DNA of 64,000 nucleotides from Harmonia axyridis (lineage: Eukaryota > Arthropoda > Insecta > Coleoptera > Coccinellidae), in NCBI RefSeq assembly GCF_914767665.1, contig NC_059506.1, forward strand, positions 1,798,001-1,862,000. The letters run 5' to 3'. The notes below the pieces were generated by a model that saw nothing but the letters and a program-made list of their open reading frames with translations, had not been told where the DNA came from and ran no database searches. This document shows positions 43,644 through 55,276 of this stretch, piece by piece (the stretch's first letter is position 1; each line of letters starts with the position of its first letter). Both the position numbers and the translations under genes were made by a program.

Positions 43644-43980
43644 GGCCACTGAAAATTACATAAAGTTGTAAAAAACAAACAGAAATTAACACAGCATAAC
43701 TTACATCAATGTGAGACTTAAAAGTTAAAATTATTACAATGTTCATATATAATACTTATGTAATTAGGCAGGAATAACTATATTTTACTTAATCTTAACA
43801 ACAGAATCAACCTAGTCAAATCTTAAAAGACATATGAACGAATAATGTCAAAGGTTAAAAACATAGAAAAAACACAAAGACAAGAGACACAGAGAGGAAC
43901 GACAACAGAAGACGAGTGACGTCACACAATGAGGAAATGATAAGGCGTTTTATAGTGAGGGAATCATCTGTAATGCATAA

Positions 43981-45009
43981 TCATCTAATTTGACTCACAT
44001 TAATCAGTTGAACGATGTTGCAATAAATGGAATTAATACCATTAAAATCTGAGTAGATATTTAAATTTGTTTCATGGCTCATGATTTCAACCGCCTCCAA
44101 AAACTCTCTTTTATATTTGTTAGCCTCTGAGAACTTCATAGTATGTCCCGTTTCATATATGTGTTTAGATAATCCAGTGGTTTGTCTCCCTTTTGTACAA
44201 TCTCTAACATGTTCCTTTATTCTAGTACTTAAATTTCTGCCAGTTTGGCCTATATATGGTCTATTACATTCAATGCAATCTATGGAGTAAATTATTCCAG
44301 ACTTGTTAGATGTTGTTGTTTTGTCCTTCATTTTTGAAAATACATATTTACCCAAAGTGCAAGGCATGCGTGCAGCAATTATAAGATCTTGATTGTTTGG
44401 TACATGGTTTCTAAAAGTTCTTATAATGGAAGGTGTGATGGCAGGATGGTAAGGAATAGAGAAGAATTTCTTTGCAACAACTGGACTCTCCTCATCAATG
44501 GATGGAAGGTTATCATGTATCACCCTTGAGCCAGATTCTGTAAAGCGACCAGGGTTGTTAAACAAACATTTATTCAAAAGTCTAGCAAGATAAGAATTTT
44601 TAAGGAGGAGGTGACGTAATCTATGGAGGCTAGACTGCAATAGATGAGGGCTCACTAACTTTTCTATTCGACTTTTCAATCCTATAATGAGGTTGATTTT
44701 ATATTTAAAGTCGTGTAAAGATTTAAAGTTGAAGTAACGACCAGATGCCATTGGTTTTTGGTACCAATCTGTCCACACCTTGTCATCATCACTGCGTATT
44801 AACTGTTAGTCTAGGTAACTTAGAGTGGAATTTACTTCTCGTTCATAAGTAAATTTTATGTTATGATCTTGAGCATTAAGGGTGTCAACAACACTGATGA
44901 GTAAATCTGTTCGTACAATGCAAAACAAATCATCCACGTATTTTTTAATAACGATGGGAGTGTAATTCAATGCTTCAAAGGCATTATCAAGCAAATCGTC
45001 CACAACCAT
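43981..45009 (-). pseudogene. Penelope-like RT/GIY-YIG polyprotein remnant
   Basis: The frame runs 45009-43981 with one in-frame TAA at 44806-44808. Before the stop are about 67 codons with the RT catalytic box KKYVDDLFCIV and NIKFTYEREVNSTLSYLD. After it, QKPMASGRYFNF and a long linker lead to the endonuclease with SGIIYSIDCIECNRPYIGQT, RNLSTRIKEHVRDC and LSKHIYETGH. The GIY and YIG strands, the Arg and the following Cys/His residues are present. 5' truncation and the stop make it inactive. Confidence 0.87.
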
Positions 45010-45025
45010 ATCTGCAATATATATT

Positions 45026-45045
45026 TATCCTTTCTATTTCAAATT
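45026..45045 (-). repeat. 20-bp inverted flank of the Penelope-like element, right
   Basis: Reverse complement of 43542-43561 with no mismatch. Confidence 0.85.
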
Positions 45046-46401
45046 GTAAATTGTTAGTCGAGATTTACATGTAGTGAAGCATATAAATGTTATCGGAGAA
45101 GATGTATGATTAAAATGAAGACTTTGGAGGAAGCATTTTTGGACATAAGTTTATAGAAACATTATTCTTATTTCGGTGAGTAATATTACCTTCTGAAATT
45201 TTGCCACACTAATAGACAAAATCTTGTATACTCACGTCTCAATCTATCGAGAAATTAATCAAATGATTAAACACGTATATCTTTATTGAAAGTTAGACAG
45301 ATGTCTATATGCTTTCCAGAAGATCTTCGATAATCGATATTTATCTCACAGACAGGATATGAATTATAAGCATACAGACCTTCAACAGTATTAGTATGAG
45401 AAATTCAATACGTTCTCACGAATAAGAGACATAACAAATTTTGGCTTATCAGTGTACGTAAGAAAATTAGAGTATCTTGCTGAGCAAACAGAAACTCCGA
45501 ATGCACGAAGTACCAAGTACAGATTTGGAAAAATTGCAACATGGGCATTTGTTGACCGATGATTCAGCTCTGAGTGGAGCTATTGGTTGATTTTTGGCGA
45601 ATTAAAAGTACCATAAAAGAGACTCGGGATTCGGGAAGGGCAGTATCGCATGGGGATTGAGTTGAGGGTGAGGCCAGAACGTCTGCGTTTGGAGCAGAAC
45701 AATTTTTTCAGAATATTTGAGTATTCAGTCAAGATATTTATGAAAATAATAGGGAGCAAGAAAATAAGTATTAGCAGACAGGATATATCCTAAAGAAAGA
45801 ATTGTTCTGACTCTATGACAGGGAATAATGGGATAAACAGAAAAAAGGGAAAATTAGAGTTTAGTTTTGGTTATTATACCTTATATATATAGGTTTACCT
45901 CAAAGTGCGCGTATCAGATGTGGTTAGTGAACAAAAAGCAATTACACGACAAAATCTTGAACTAGTTATATGAAGGATATTCAGATCTAGTACCGTTGGA
46001 CGAAGGCAAGTAAATTTGAAAATCTAATTTGGCTATTTTTGGAGAAACCAAAAACCTTTTCCTCAAATTCTAATAAAAACTCCCATAAAATCGTGGGGAT
46101 TTACTCGATCAAATCATTTCTCTGTTCAATTTCAGTTTATTCTTGACACTCTCATAGATTTAAAACTACAACCAACGAGTTATCGGTTGATCAAAGTTTT
46201 ATGAAACCCATCGTTAGTCTAACTATATGTACTTCCGATATCTCCCTATTTCAAAGTTGTAGCAGTACATTTCTTTGTTTTATTTTTGCTTGTTATTGGT
46301 TCAATTGATGCAGTTGTGAGCATCAGGAAATCCTGGCTTTTGAGCCAATTGACGAAAAATATGTGTATGACTTTTTTTAAATTTTCTTCATTATACGTAT
46401 A
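45046..46401. other. Intergenic, nothing recognised
   Basis: No exon, RNA gene or repeat that I can place. Confidence 0.5.
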
Positions 46402-47169
46402 CATTTTAAGAAATAATCCTGAAACACGTCGATTTTTTATTTTAATTTACCGTATTTTGAAATAATTTGAAATATACAGGGTGAATTACTTTCGAGTAAT
46501 GACGTCACCGTCATTTTTTTCAAATGGAACACCCCCACTTTGTCTCAATTTTCCGATTACTCTAGCTGAGCTGATTCCAAAAATGTATCACATGTTGATT
46601 CCAATTGGTTCAGGGTGGACAAAAATAATTCACGAATATTGAAAATATTGTAGTACTAAACTGTCATTGAACACGTATAAATTACTAAACAAATAATGAC
46701 ATTTCACAAAAGACTAGAGGACTATGTTTTTTTCAATTGATAAGAAATAATATCTTTCATATTCTGTCTGCTAGACCACAAGTACCAAACATGTTTGGAA
46801 ACATTTTTATCAATCTAAAAATGTAACAAACTGCAGAGTGTTACATTCAAACCAATTGCCGCTAGACAATAAGTATTTTTGTTAATATTGTTAATTTAAG
46901 TAATAAAGAATGTTACGCGTTACTTTATGAGCACACACAAAACTATTGTATTTTGTCCACCCTGTACCTATTGGAATCAACATGTGAAACATTTTCGGAA
47001 TCAGCTCAGCTAGAGTAATCGGAAAATTGAGACAAAATGGGGGTGTATATTAGATTATTATTTTAAAATACGGTGAATTAAAATAAAAAATCGACGTGTT
47101 TCAGGATTATTTCTTAAAATGGTCTGTTTAGCTAAAAATGAATTTGTTCTATACTTTACGGACACAGTG
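46402..47169. mobile_element. CACTGTG-ended MITE, copy 2 (left tip missing)
   Basis: The left arm begins at ATTTTAAGAAATAATCC (the first about 50 bases of the family are absent). The right arm is complete and ends TTTACGGACACAGTG. The arms mirror each other over about 200 bp, e.g. CTCTAGCTGAGCTGATTCC and its complement. Between them lie about 350 bp, part of which also forms an inner mirrored pair with copies 1 and 3. No coding sequence. Confidence 0.8.
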
Positions 47170-47173
47170 TTTA

Positions 47174-48147
47174 GAGCGTGCCAAAAAAGTAACGTAACTC
47201 GTCAATAATTCTTGTATGAAGAATTATCGAGAAAAACACACGCACCCGCCGATTTTTAATTTTAAAAGCAATTTTTCCTGTGCTTTTTTTAATTTGATAT
47301 TTACCACCCCCTACTTTATTTTTCCAAAAAAAGAATATATGGATTGTGATACATCAAATGAATACTAATTTGATAATCTATTCAGCGATGTGGGTAAAAG
47401 TAAAATTAGTTGTGTTTTTTATTGAAAAATTAGTAAATAATTCACAATTTCTGATTGAAGAGTTACTGCAATCAGACCATTATTTTTTTACTGATTATTA
47501 TTGAGGGAAATTCACGAATTTCAGAAGCAGGTATCTTTATGCTTTTTTGAATTTACGTTTCACATCCCTCTTATGTTTTTTCAAATAGGAGTAAATGGAT
47601 TGTGATATATCAAATGAAAGAAAATTCGATTGCACATTGAGCCGTGTGACTGAAAAAAAAATTTGTTCAGTTATTTTTTTAAAACAAAATTAACACTTTG
47701 TGATTGGCGTCAGGCTCTTATTCTTGAAATATTAATCAAAGTACGGTTTGCACATTGTCAAGCAGTCAACGGTGCTCAATTCGAACATTTAATACACTAA
47801 AATTATTTTCCACCCTTGCGTAGGTCGGTTTCAAAAAGCGGGTAACCATACCAAATTGATTATTTTTTAATGTTTCAATAAGAAAAAACAGCGCAACCAA
47901 TCTTCTTTTCATTCACACCGTTGAGTAGGTAATCAAATTACCTTTCATTTGATGTATCACAATCCACATATTCTCATTTGGAACAATTGAGTATCTAGCT
48001 AGAGGTGTGTAGGGGCTGAGAAATATCAAATTCAAAAAAGCATACGATGAATTGCTTTTGAAATTAAAAATCGGCGGGTGCGAGGATTTTGGTTAATAAT
48101 AATGTTTAAGAATTATTGACGATTTACGATACTTTTTTGGCACGCTG
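47174..48147. mobile_element. Palindromic MITE with GCGTGCCAAAAAAGTA ends
   Basis: Left end GAGCGTGCCAAAAAAGTAACG and right end ACTTTTTTGGCACGCTG, each next to TA (48148-48149 on the right). Arms of about 130-200 bp are inverted copies (CGCACCCGCCGATTTTTAAT and its complement near 48070). Inside, GGATTGTGATAYATCAAATG occurs at about 47341 and 47599 in the + orientation and at about 47950 inverted. It sits immediately after the CACTGTG MITE. Confidence 0.78.
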
Positions 48148-49245
48148 TATGTGACGTCACGTCAGTGCATTCCTCATTTTTTTTTTTTTCATTATTTTGA
48201 CGAGGGATCAACACGAAATTTCAAATAATGCTCAGAATTTATATTTACTTACAATATCTCTATTAGGAGCATCTGTTGTTACGGAATTATATTTTTTTCG
48301 ATTTTCTGCATAGGTTTCTAGTTCTGATTCATTCTATAGCCACACGCAGAATCTCAACCCGATCAGATCGTTAGATCTCAGATATTCGGTATTTGTTTTT
48401 CAATATTTTTCTTGAATTTTCTATAGTGTGCTGTGGTGATGTGGAAATTTTAAACGTTGCTTCAAATATAGGTATTAAATATGAACACTTAGTCTAGGTT
48501 TCTGCCTTTTCTAATGATTTATGATATAAAACTCGAAATAAACCTATAATTTTTATTTTCGTTCTTCAGTAAAAATTCTCTAGAAGCTAGGTGCTAGGGG
48601 GAAATCACAAATTAAAGTTTTTCGAGACATTGATGATATAATTCATCATACATATTAACTGCAGGAGCCTGCAGAAAAGTGCTAACCATGGAAGATACTA
48701 GTTTGTATATCAACCAGGTGACCTAAAGATATGCAACGTCATACCCATATTATTCGGGTCTGTCAAGCATACCATTTTCTCAAAAATTACAGCATCGTTA
48801 TTGTTTATCGGTAATTATAGAGGAATTCTAAATATCATGAATATTCCTGACAATTCAAGCAATCTGTTGCGAGTAAATGGAAATAATCATATCATCATCC
48901 TGAAAATTATTCTAATTATCCACACGATGTACCTACCTAATTTACAAATAGTTTCATCCTTAGTCATTGGTTATGGTTGGAAAAATCTTTGTGTGATATA
49001 ATTGAAAATCCCTTGATATTGATGTTCTGTATTCCATTTATATTCCATATTAGTTTTTCTAAGATTTCCTCGTAATGATAAATTCTAATTATTTTTGCCT
49101 ATCATTAGGGATTCACAGAGATTGGCATCAGATTGAGAGCATTTTTCTTGAAATATTGTTACCAAATCAATCACTTTAAAGTTAAATGATTAAACAAGGT
49201 TTTCCTGAATTGTGAGTACAAACGGAAAATGGCAGATTCCGCAAA
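48148..49245. other. Intergenic, nothing recognised
   Basis: AT-rich, no supported feature. Confidence 0.5.
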
Positions 49246-49812
49246 GCATTTCAAGGAAATAAAGTCCTAAGAACATGGGTCCGCAAACGCTGTTTTCGAG
49301 GTATACAGGGTGAAAAAGTTTGATTGTATTCGAGTTTTTTTTTCTTATAGCATCTTTCCTTCACAAGATATTTACTCCAAATTTTGCATAAATATTTCAG
49401 ATGGAATTTGAAGTTCTCATCATGTGATATGCTGATGATGAACGCAAATGTACAGAGTGATATTTTTTCTTTTTTTGGTGGACCTGTGTTAGTAAAAAGA
49501 GACTTTGGTCCAATACTACACTTTTTTTTACTTGTAGTTTTCCCGTATCTACTAACAATTTCGAGAAAAAATGTTCAAACAATTCTCTACTCTCTCCCCA
49601 AGAAAATCCAAATTAGTTTATTATGAAGATCTATAGTAAGTTGTGATAAATAAATCAATCATTAGTTTCGGTAATCATTCACATTATCTTCAGAAAATTT
49701 CAAAAAAGATGTGATAAACATCATAAAAAAGTAGGACTTCAAGAAACTCCCTGTATCTCCAAAATGAAGCGTTTGCGGGTCCATGTTCCAGAAGTTCCTT
49801 GAATATGACCGA
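49246..49812. repeat. Inverted repeat with about 65-bp arms
   Basis: 49246-49312 (AACATGGGTCCGCAAACGCT ... ATACAGGG) mirrors 49746-49812 (CCCTGTAT ... GCGTTTGCGGGTCCATGTT). The 430-bp interior has no gene. It is probably another non-autonomous DNA element remnant. Confidence 0.65.
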
Positions 49813-49989
49813 TCGAAATTCTGTTTTTTCATACATTTTGAAACTGCTGATTAGATTGAGATAAAAATTTGCTTTAAGATGTAAAAATAGCGGTTCTTCC
49901 TCATTTGAAGTTCTTCCCCGATAACTCTTGAAGTATTCATTTTAGGTTTAAGGTTTGCTTAAGTAACCCCCACTATTTTTGTACGTAGA

Positions 49990-50520
49990 ATCGACTAACA
50001 TAATAAAAAATACAGGTTCTAATTTGAAAATCTTGTGTTTTGATGAATTTGAGTTGTCCAAGTTCATGATCCTCTTGTAAACACCCTGCACATTTTTGGT
50101 CCAAGCCGAAAACAATCTTATAATAATAAGTATTTGCGGAATCGAAAAAGAAAAAAAAATTTTTCGAAAATGCTATTTCTGCTGAAATATTCACTAAAAT
50201 GCGAGTCCTCATCGCCACTTTTTTTCATATGAATCCCAATAACTCATGAACCGTTGAATTTTAGCCAAGGTATGGCATATTGCCGAAATTGCCATAAAAA
50301 AATCTATCTAATGATGCAATAATATATTATGTATGCCATTCGAAATAAGGAAGTAGTAGTCTGTTTCCGGTATAACCGGAAGTTATAGAGATCTGAAAAT
50401 AATTTAGGGAGAAAGATCATTAGCTCAAACCCCAATATGCAAATTTTCAGCTCAAAATTATGATTAGTTTTCCATAAACGTCTAATAGGCCATCCCGGCG
50501 AATCACCCTGTATGTATTAT
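49990..50520 (+). repeat. 0.5 kb repeat unit, first copy
   Basis: It shares with 50870-51345 an ordered series of segments: TTTGATGAATTTGAGTTGTCCAAGTTCATGATC, ACACCCTGCACATTTTTGGTCCAA, ACAATCTTATAATA, GATGCAATAATATA and the end AATCACCCTGTAT. Divergence is about 15-25 percent by eye. The first 50 bases recur inverted at 50531-50580. Confidence 0.75.
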
Positions 50521-50869
50521 TACATGGCACGATCATGAACTTGAACAACTCAAATTCATCAAAACTCAATGTTTTCAAAGCACAATCTTTATTTTCATTC
50601 TTTCAGTCCATTCTACTTATAAGAAGAGGAGGAGTTACTTTAGAAAAACCTATTCCTAAAATGAAAGCTTTGAAAGTTATTGAGGAAGAACTTGGAATGA
50701 AAAAAAAAATAACAATTTCTAACTGGACGGAAATTTTTATATATAATATAATATTTTTATTTACCATTTCAATTTCAAATACACAATAGTCTTTTAGTTA
50801 ATGATAAACAATACATGGAATCCCCACAAAAGGATAAACCTGTGCATGGGTTGTTTCTTTTTAGATGTA

Positions 50870-51345
50870 GAATTGACTGAAAGAATAAAAAACATTGGTT
50901 GTAATTTGAAAATCATGAGTTTTGATAAATGTGAGTTATTCAAGTTCATGATCTTCTTATAAACACCCTGTACATTTTTGGTCCAAACCGCAAACAATCT
51001 TATAATACTATGAATTGGCGGAATTGAAATTGGAGAATGTTCTTTCGAAAAGAACTTTTTCTGGAGGAATATTCGATAAAATGTGAGTCCTAGTCGCCAC
51101 CATTTTTTATAAGAAGCTTTGAGTTTTTCGACAAGTTATAGCATATTGCTGAAATTGACATCGAATAAGTTATTCAATGATGCAATAATATACTGGGTGT
51201 GTCATTTGAAATGAGAATTGAGGTAGTAGTATGTATCCGGCATAACCAGAAATTGTATAATATGCAAACTTACAGCATAAAATAATGATAAATTTTCCAT
51301 AAATGTCTAATAGGTCATCGTGATGAATCACCCTGTATATAGAAC
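50870..51345 (+). repeat. 0.5 kb repeat unit, second copy
   Basis: Direct copy of 49990-50520 with several small deletions. It ends AATCACCCTGTATA. A third partial copy lies at 10560-10716. Confidence 0.75.
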
Positions 51346-52185
51346 AACAATTCAAAGCTTCGTACATAATTTCGTCATGATATCATCTACAGAATCGGGA
51401 AAACTCAAAAAAAAAAAAATAAGAAAAAATCACTGAGATTTCAAGTCAGTAGATTCCTCATTTTTTCAATAGATTTAATCAAATTTTCACTTCAAAATTA
51501 TGATCTGATTCACGGAATTTGTTCTCCGACTGTCAGAAAGAACCTAACCATATTTTGACAAAATAAAGTCTGAACTGTAAATTGGTGATTAGAAGTTAAT
51601 GGCTTCGTTTATTCATATCTCCCTAATTCATTAGTACCTAAATCATATTTGGACAGGAACCATGGCACATAAAAGATTATTTGTACTGAAGAAATAATAG
51701 ACAAGATAAGGTATTTAATTAGTACATGATAAACGGAAATCAATTGAATTTAAAAAATATTTGAAAAGCATTAAGAAATGTACAACACAAAAGATTAATG
51801 ATTGTTCCTCTTTAATAGTCACTCACTAAATAGCATGCATACACCAAAATCTTAAGACCTTCGGTATTCAACAAAATCTGTTTTTATTTTTCAATTTCAA
51901 ATTACTGTATTTTTCCATTCACAGACCTAATCAATTCTTCAACACAGAAGTTCTTTATGATGAAACGAAGCCGATGATAAAATTCCATCATTCTAACTGA
52001 GTAAACTGTATAAACAATCACCTACAATAATCAGACGTGATATGTGATGTGTAATTTACTGTGTTCAGTGTACATCTCCAGATATATCGTACTTTCTTTT
52101 TGTACCAGTTGGGATCAGAGTCGAAAATAATCAACAAGGTCAATATCGATAATCGCGTCAAAAAAAAAGTGCGAAAATTACACCA
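51346..52185. other. Possible upstream region of gene C
   Basis: AT-rich sequence. No TATA box or initiator stands out clearly from the background; transcription of exon 52186-52339 would start in this interval. Confidence 0.35.
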
Positions 52186-52339
52186 ATGGATTGTTCAAGA
52201 GATACTGACTGTTTATTGGGCCACAGTACTACCAAATATGGAAAAAACTACAACAGCATCAACATCAATATAAAAGAACTATCTGGAAGTGTACCTGACG
52301 TACCGACTCCAGAACATGAAGCTGAACTGAAACCCGAAG
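52186..52339 (+). CDS. Candidate first coding exon of a third transporter gene (gene C)
   Basis: The ATG at 52186 opens 51 codons plus one base up to a good donor, GAAG|GTAGGT, at 52340. The peptide is hydrophilic and acidic near its end (PDVPTPEHEAELKPE). Near its start it carries RDTDCLLG, an acidic dileucine pattern comparable to the N-terminal sorting motif of human sialin. The phase-1 donor would join the two-base overhang seen at gene B exon 1 (31047). On this basis I infer the 5' exon of another SLC17-like gene in the tandem cluster, with a first intron of more than 11.6 kb. No downstream exon lies in the window, so the family is unproven. Confidence 0.5.
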
Positions 52340-53112
52340 GTAGGTTAATAAATTTTTCATATTTAAATTTTTGATAGACGGAGATGTAAAGAATGATATG
52401 GTTGTCATATGGGACACGTTTTTGTTTCTACGTTTACTTACTTGATAAGCCAATACCTCCAAATGTTGACACATATTCTTTGATGATACATAATCTCAAG
52501 TTTTGGTGATAAAACATAAATGATAAAAGTGAAAATATTAACGTATTGTTAGTTGCTTCTGTAATGATTTTCTACTGCATTATTACTAATCAATTCTATT
52601 GTTCTGTTCGTTTTTTACTCGTAATCTTCGAACTGATATCTATATAGCGTTAAACTCTCGGAAGTGTTTAGGGAAAAAAATGACGTTAATTATTTTTTCT
52701 GATTCGTTAAATATCTCAACTTGTTGAGGATAAGCCGAGAAATGAATATCATATATAGAATGAATTAAAGAATTCAGAATTGAATATGCCAGATATGAAT
52801 TCGCGGTGAAAATACTCTAACCTTTTCCTATTCCTACTTCTATTTCAAAAGAATATAGAACAGTAACGCTTCTACATTAAAAGCATCGAAAGCGCGAGTT
52901 TTTGAACAAATCGAATTAAGCACTTAATATTGAACTTACTACCGCAAAAAAAATCGAAAAAGCAATAACTTGATATCAGGGGCTTTTGAGATCTCCTACC
53001 TGTTATTTATTACAATGTAATTTTTTTCCGGTAGTTCATCTGAATGAGTGGTTTTAATTATATGGTTCTCCTGAAAAGCATGAAAGTTTCAGTGACTGTT
53101 TGACATAATATA

Positions 53113-53860
53113 CACTGTGTCCGTAAAGTATGGAACAAATTCATTTTTAGCTAAAAAGACCATTTTAAGAAATAATCCTGAAACACGTCGATTTTTTATT
53201 TTAATTTACCATATTTTAAAATAATAATCTAATATACAGGGTGATTTACTTTCGAGTAATGACGTTACCGCCATTTTTTTTAAATGGAACACCCCCATTT
53301 TGTCTCAATTTTCCGATTACCCTAGCTGAGCTGATTCCAAAAATGAATCACATGCTGATTCCACTTGGTACAGGGTGGACAAAATACAATAGTTTTGTGT
53401 GTGCTCATGAAGTAACGCGTATCATTCTTTATTAGTTAAATTAACAATATTATCAAAAATACTTATTCTCTAGCGGCAACTGGTTTGAATGTAACACCTT
53501 GTAGTTTGTTACATTTTTAGATTAATAAAGATGAGCTGTTTCCAAACATGTTTGGTACTTGTGGTCTAGCAGACAGAATATGAGAAAAATTATTTCTTAT
53601 TTTTATACATTTTTATTAATCTAAAAATGTAACAAACTACAGGGTGTTACATTCAAACCAATTGCCGCTAGACAATAAGTATTTGTGATAATATTGTTAA
53701 TTTAACTGTTGAAGAATGTTACGCGTTACTTTATGAGCACACACGAAACTATTGTATTTTTGTCCACTCTGTACCAATTGGAATCAACATGTGATACATT
53801 TCTGGAATCAGCTCAGCTAGAGTGATCGGAAAATTGAGACAAAATGGGGATGTTCCATTT
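53113..53860. mobile_element. CACTGTG-ended MITE, copy 3 (right tip missing)
   Basis: TA at 53111-53112, then CACTGTGTCCGTAAAGTATG. The left arm and interior are complete. The right arm is inverted (AGCTCAGCTAGAGTGATCGG) and stops abruptly after GATGTTCCATTT at 53860, about 170 bases before the expected end. Confidence 0.82.
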
Positions 53861-55046
53861 AGAAGAAGAGAAAACTTCTCAACTAAACCACATCCAACAT
53901 CCCTTTCCTGTTGGGGGTTGTTTTCCCCCTCAGATGGATATTTCGGTATAATTTCATCATCACCATTATTAACACTATGCCCAATATTATTGTTTAAAAC
54001 CATCCTCGGTCACAAAATTATGAAGTTCCAGACTTCATAACGAAATGTTGGAGTAGGTCTTTTCGGGGACCAATTTTATTTTTTTAAGGACCAATTCCCT
54101 GCTATAGCAGAAAATATTATAGTATCAAATAAGCGTTCGATTCTTTTATTGTTTTTCGGTCCAAATTTCATTTCGAGCTCATTGCCGATGTTCATTATTG
54201 TTCTGGTTATTAATTTGATTCTATATGCCGCCTATTTGTTCGGTTCAGTGTTTATTGACTTACTGTATAATAAGCTTTGCTTTTGATAATGGGTTTGTAT
54301 GCTATTTGGTTAGGTCTGTCATAATTTCTTTTATAGTTTCGTTTCCCAGATTGAGTTGCTTGTTTTTCCTGATTAAACAGGTACCTATTGTAAATAGTAT
54401 TCTTATTTCTAAACTACTCCTCAAGAGGGGTTTATACCACGTGACTTTCTCGTGATCTGCCAAAGTTCAACTACTCCTATCTCATCAGCGTTTATGAAAT
54501 TTCACCACTTTTCAGGTTGAATCAAGCAATCTCAAACGTTCCTCTGGTTTACCGTATTTTCTATTCATTATCTCATATATTCATTATCTAACATTATCAC
54601 ATGCAATAATTCAAAATACGTTTTAACGTCTTTATACTTAAATTTAGAAAAAAGGCATTTTCAGCCTTCGACAAGTATATTTGTATGATATTGTTGTGTG
54701 AATATTCATCAAAAAAACAAATGCTTGTTGGGAAAGTTACATTATGTATACATTTCCTTTTCGGAAAAATCATCTTATTCCTTTTTTCCATTCCAAGAAA
54801 AAATTATGAAAAAAGACGAATTTTTCAAAACGAATAAAAGTGAAATGCTCATATAAATCGATGGTCTTCAGCGTGAAATGAAGCGGGCTAATTATTGAAC
54901 TGATCGCTGAAATGGTATAGACCCCTCTTAACTCCAGCGTTGTAAATATTCAACAGTACATTAATATTGTGTATTTATGTGTAGAAAAGCTATAATTTTA
55001 GTATTGAAGATTTTGGATCTGATCTTGAAACTAAGTAATTCTTATA
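53861..55046. other. Intergenic DNA with an unassigned coding-like minus-strand stretch
   Basis: 54003-53861 on the minus strand reads 47 protein-like codons from an ATG up to the MITE edge (see findings). The remainder is AT-rich with nothing recognised. Confidence 0.4.
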
Positions 55047-55276
55047 ACGGGTGTTTTTTTTTTCGAGATATATAACTTTAAGTTGGCATTACTGTTCGAG
55101 ATGGCGACCGATTTAACAGCTGTCAAGTGATTTATTCTCAGTTTGGTTTGGCAATTCATCATGAATAGACTCACGCCTGAATAACGCTTGCAAATAGTGC
55201 AATTTTATTTCGAAAATAATGGTTCTGTGCGGAATACGTATCGCGCACTGCGTCCATTTTATTTTGTTTAGCGATG
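55047..55276 (+). mobile_element. DD41D mariner copy 4, 5' fragment
   Basis: TA, then ACGGGTGTTTTTTTTTTCGAG. It contains the 5' UTR, the MNRLTP helix-turn-helix start and the shared deletion junction (CCATTTTATTTTGTTTAGCGATG), then stops. The catalytic domain and 3' tip are gone. Confidence 0.85.

Larger units (their letters stand above)
43562..45025 (-). mobile_element. 5'-truncated Penelope-like retroelement
   Basis: The minus strand contains, 5' to 3', the end of an RT, a linker, a GIY-YIG endonuclease and a 3' region of about 420 bp. The 3' region includes a conserved stem motif (43616-43643) of the kind seen in Penelope-like elements. Only about the last third of the element is present. 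It is bounded by perfect 20-bp inverted, not direct, flanks. Confidence 0.85.
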
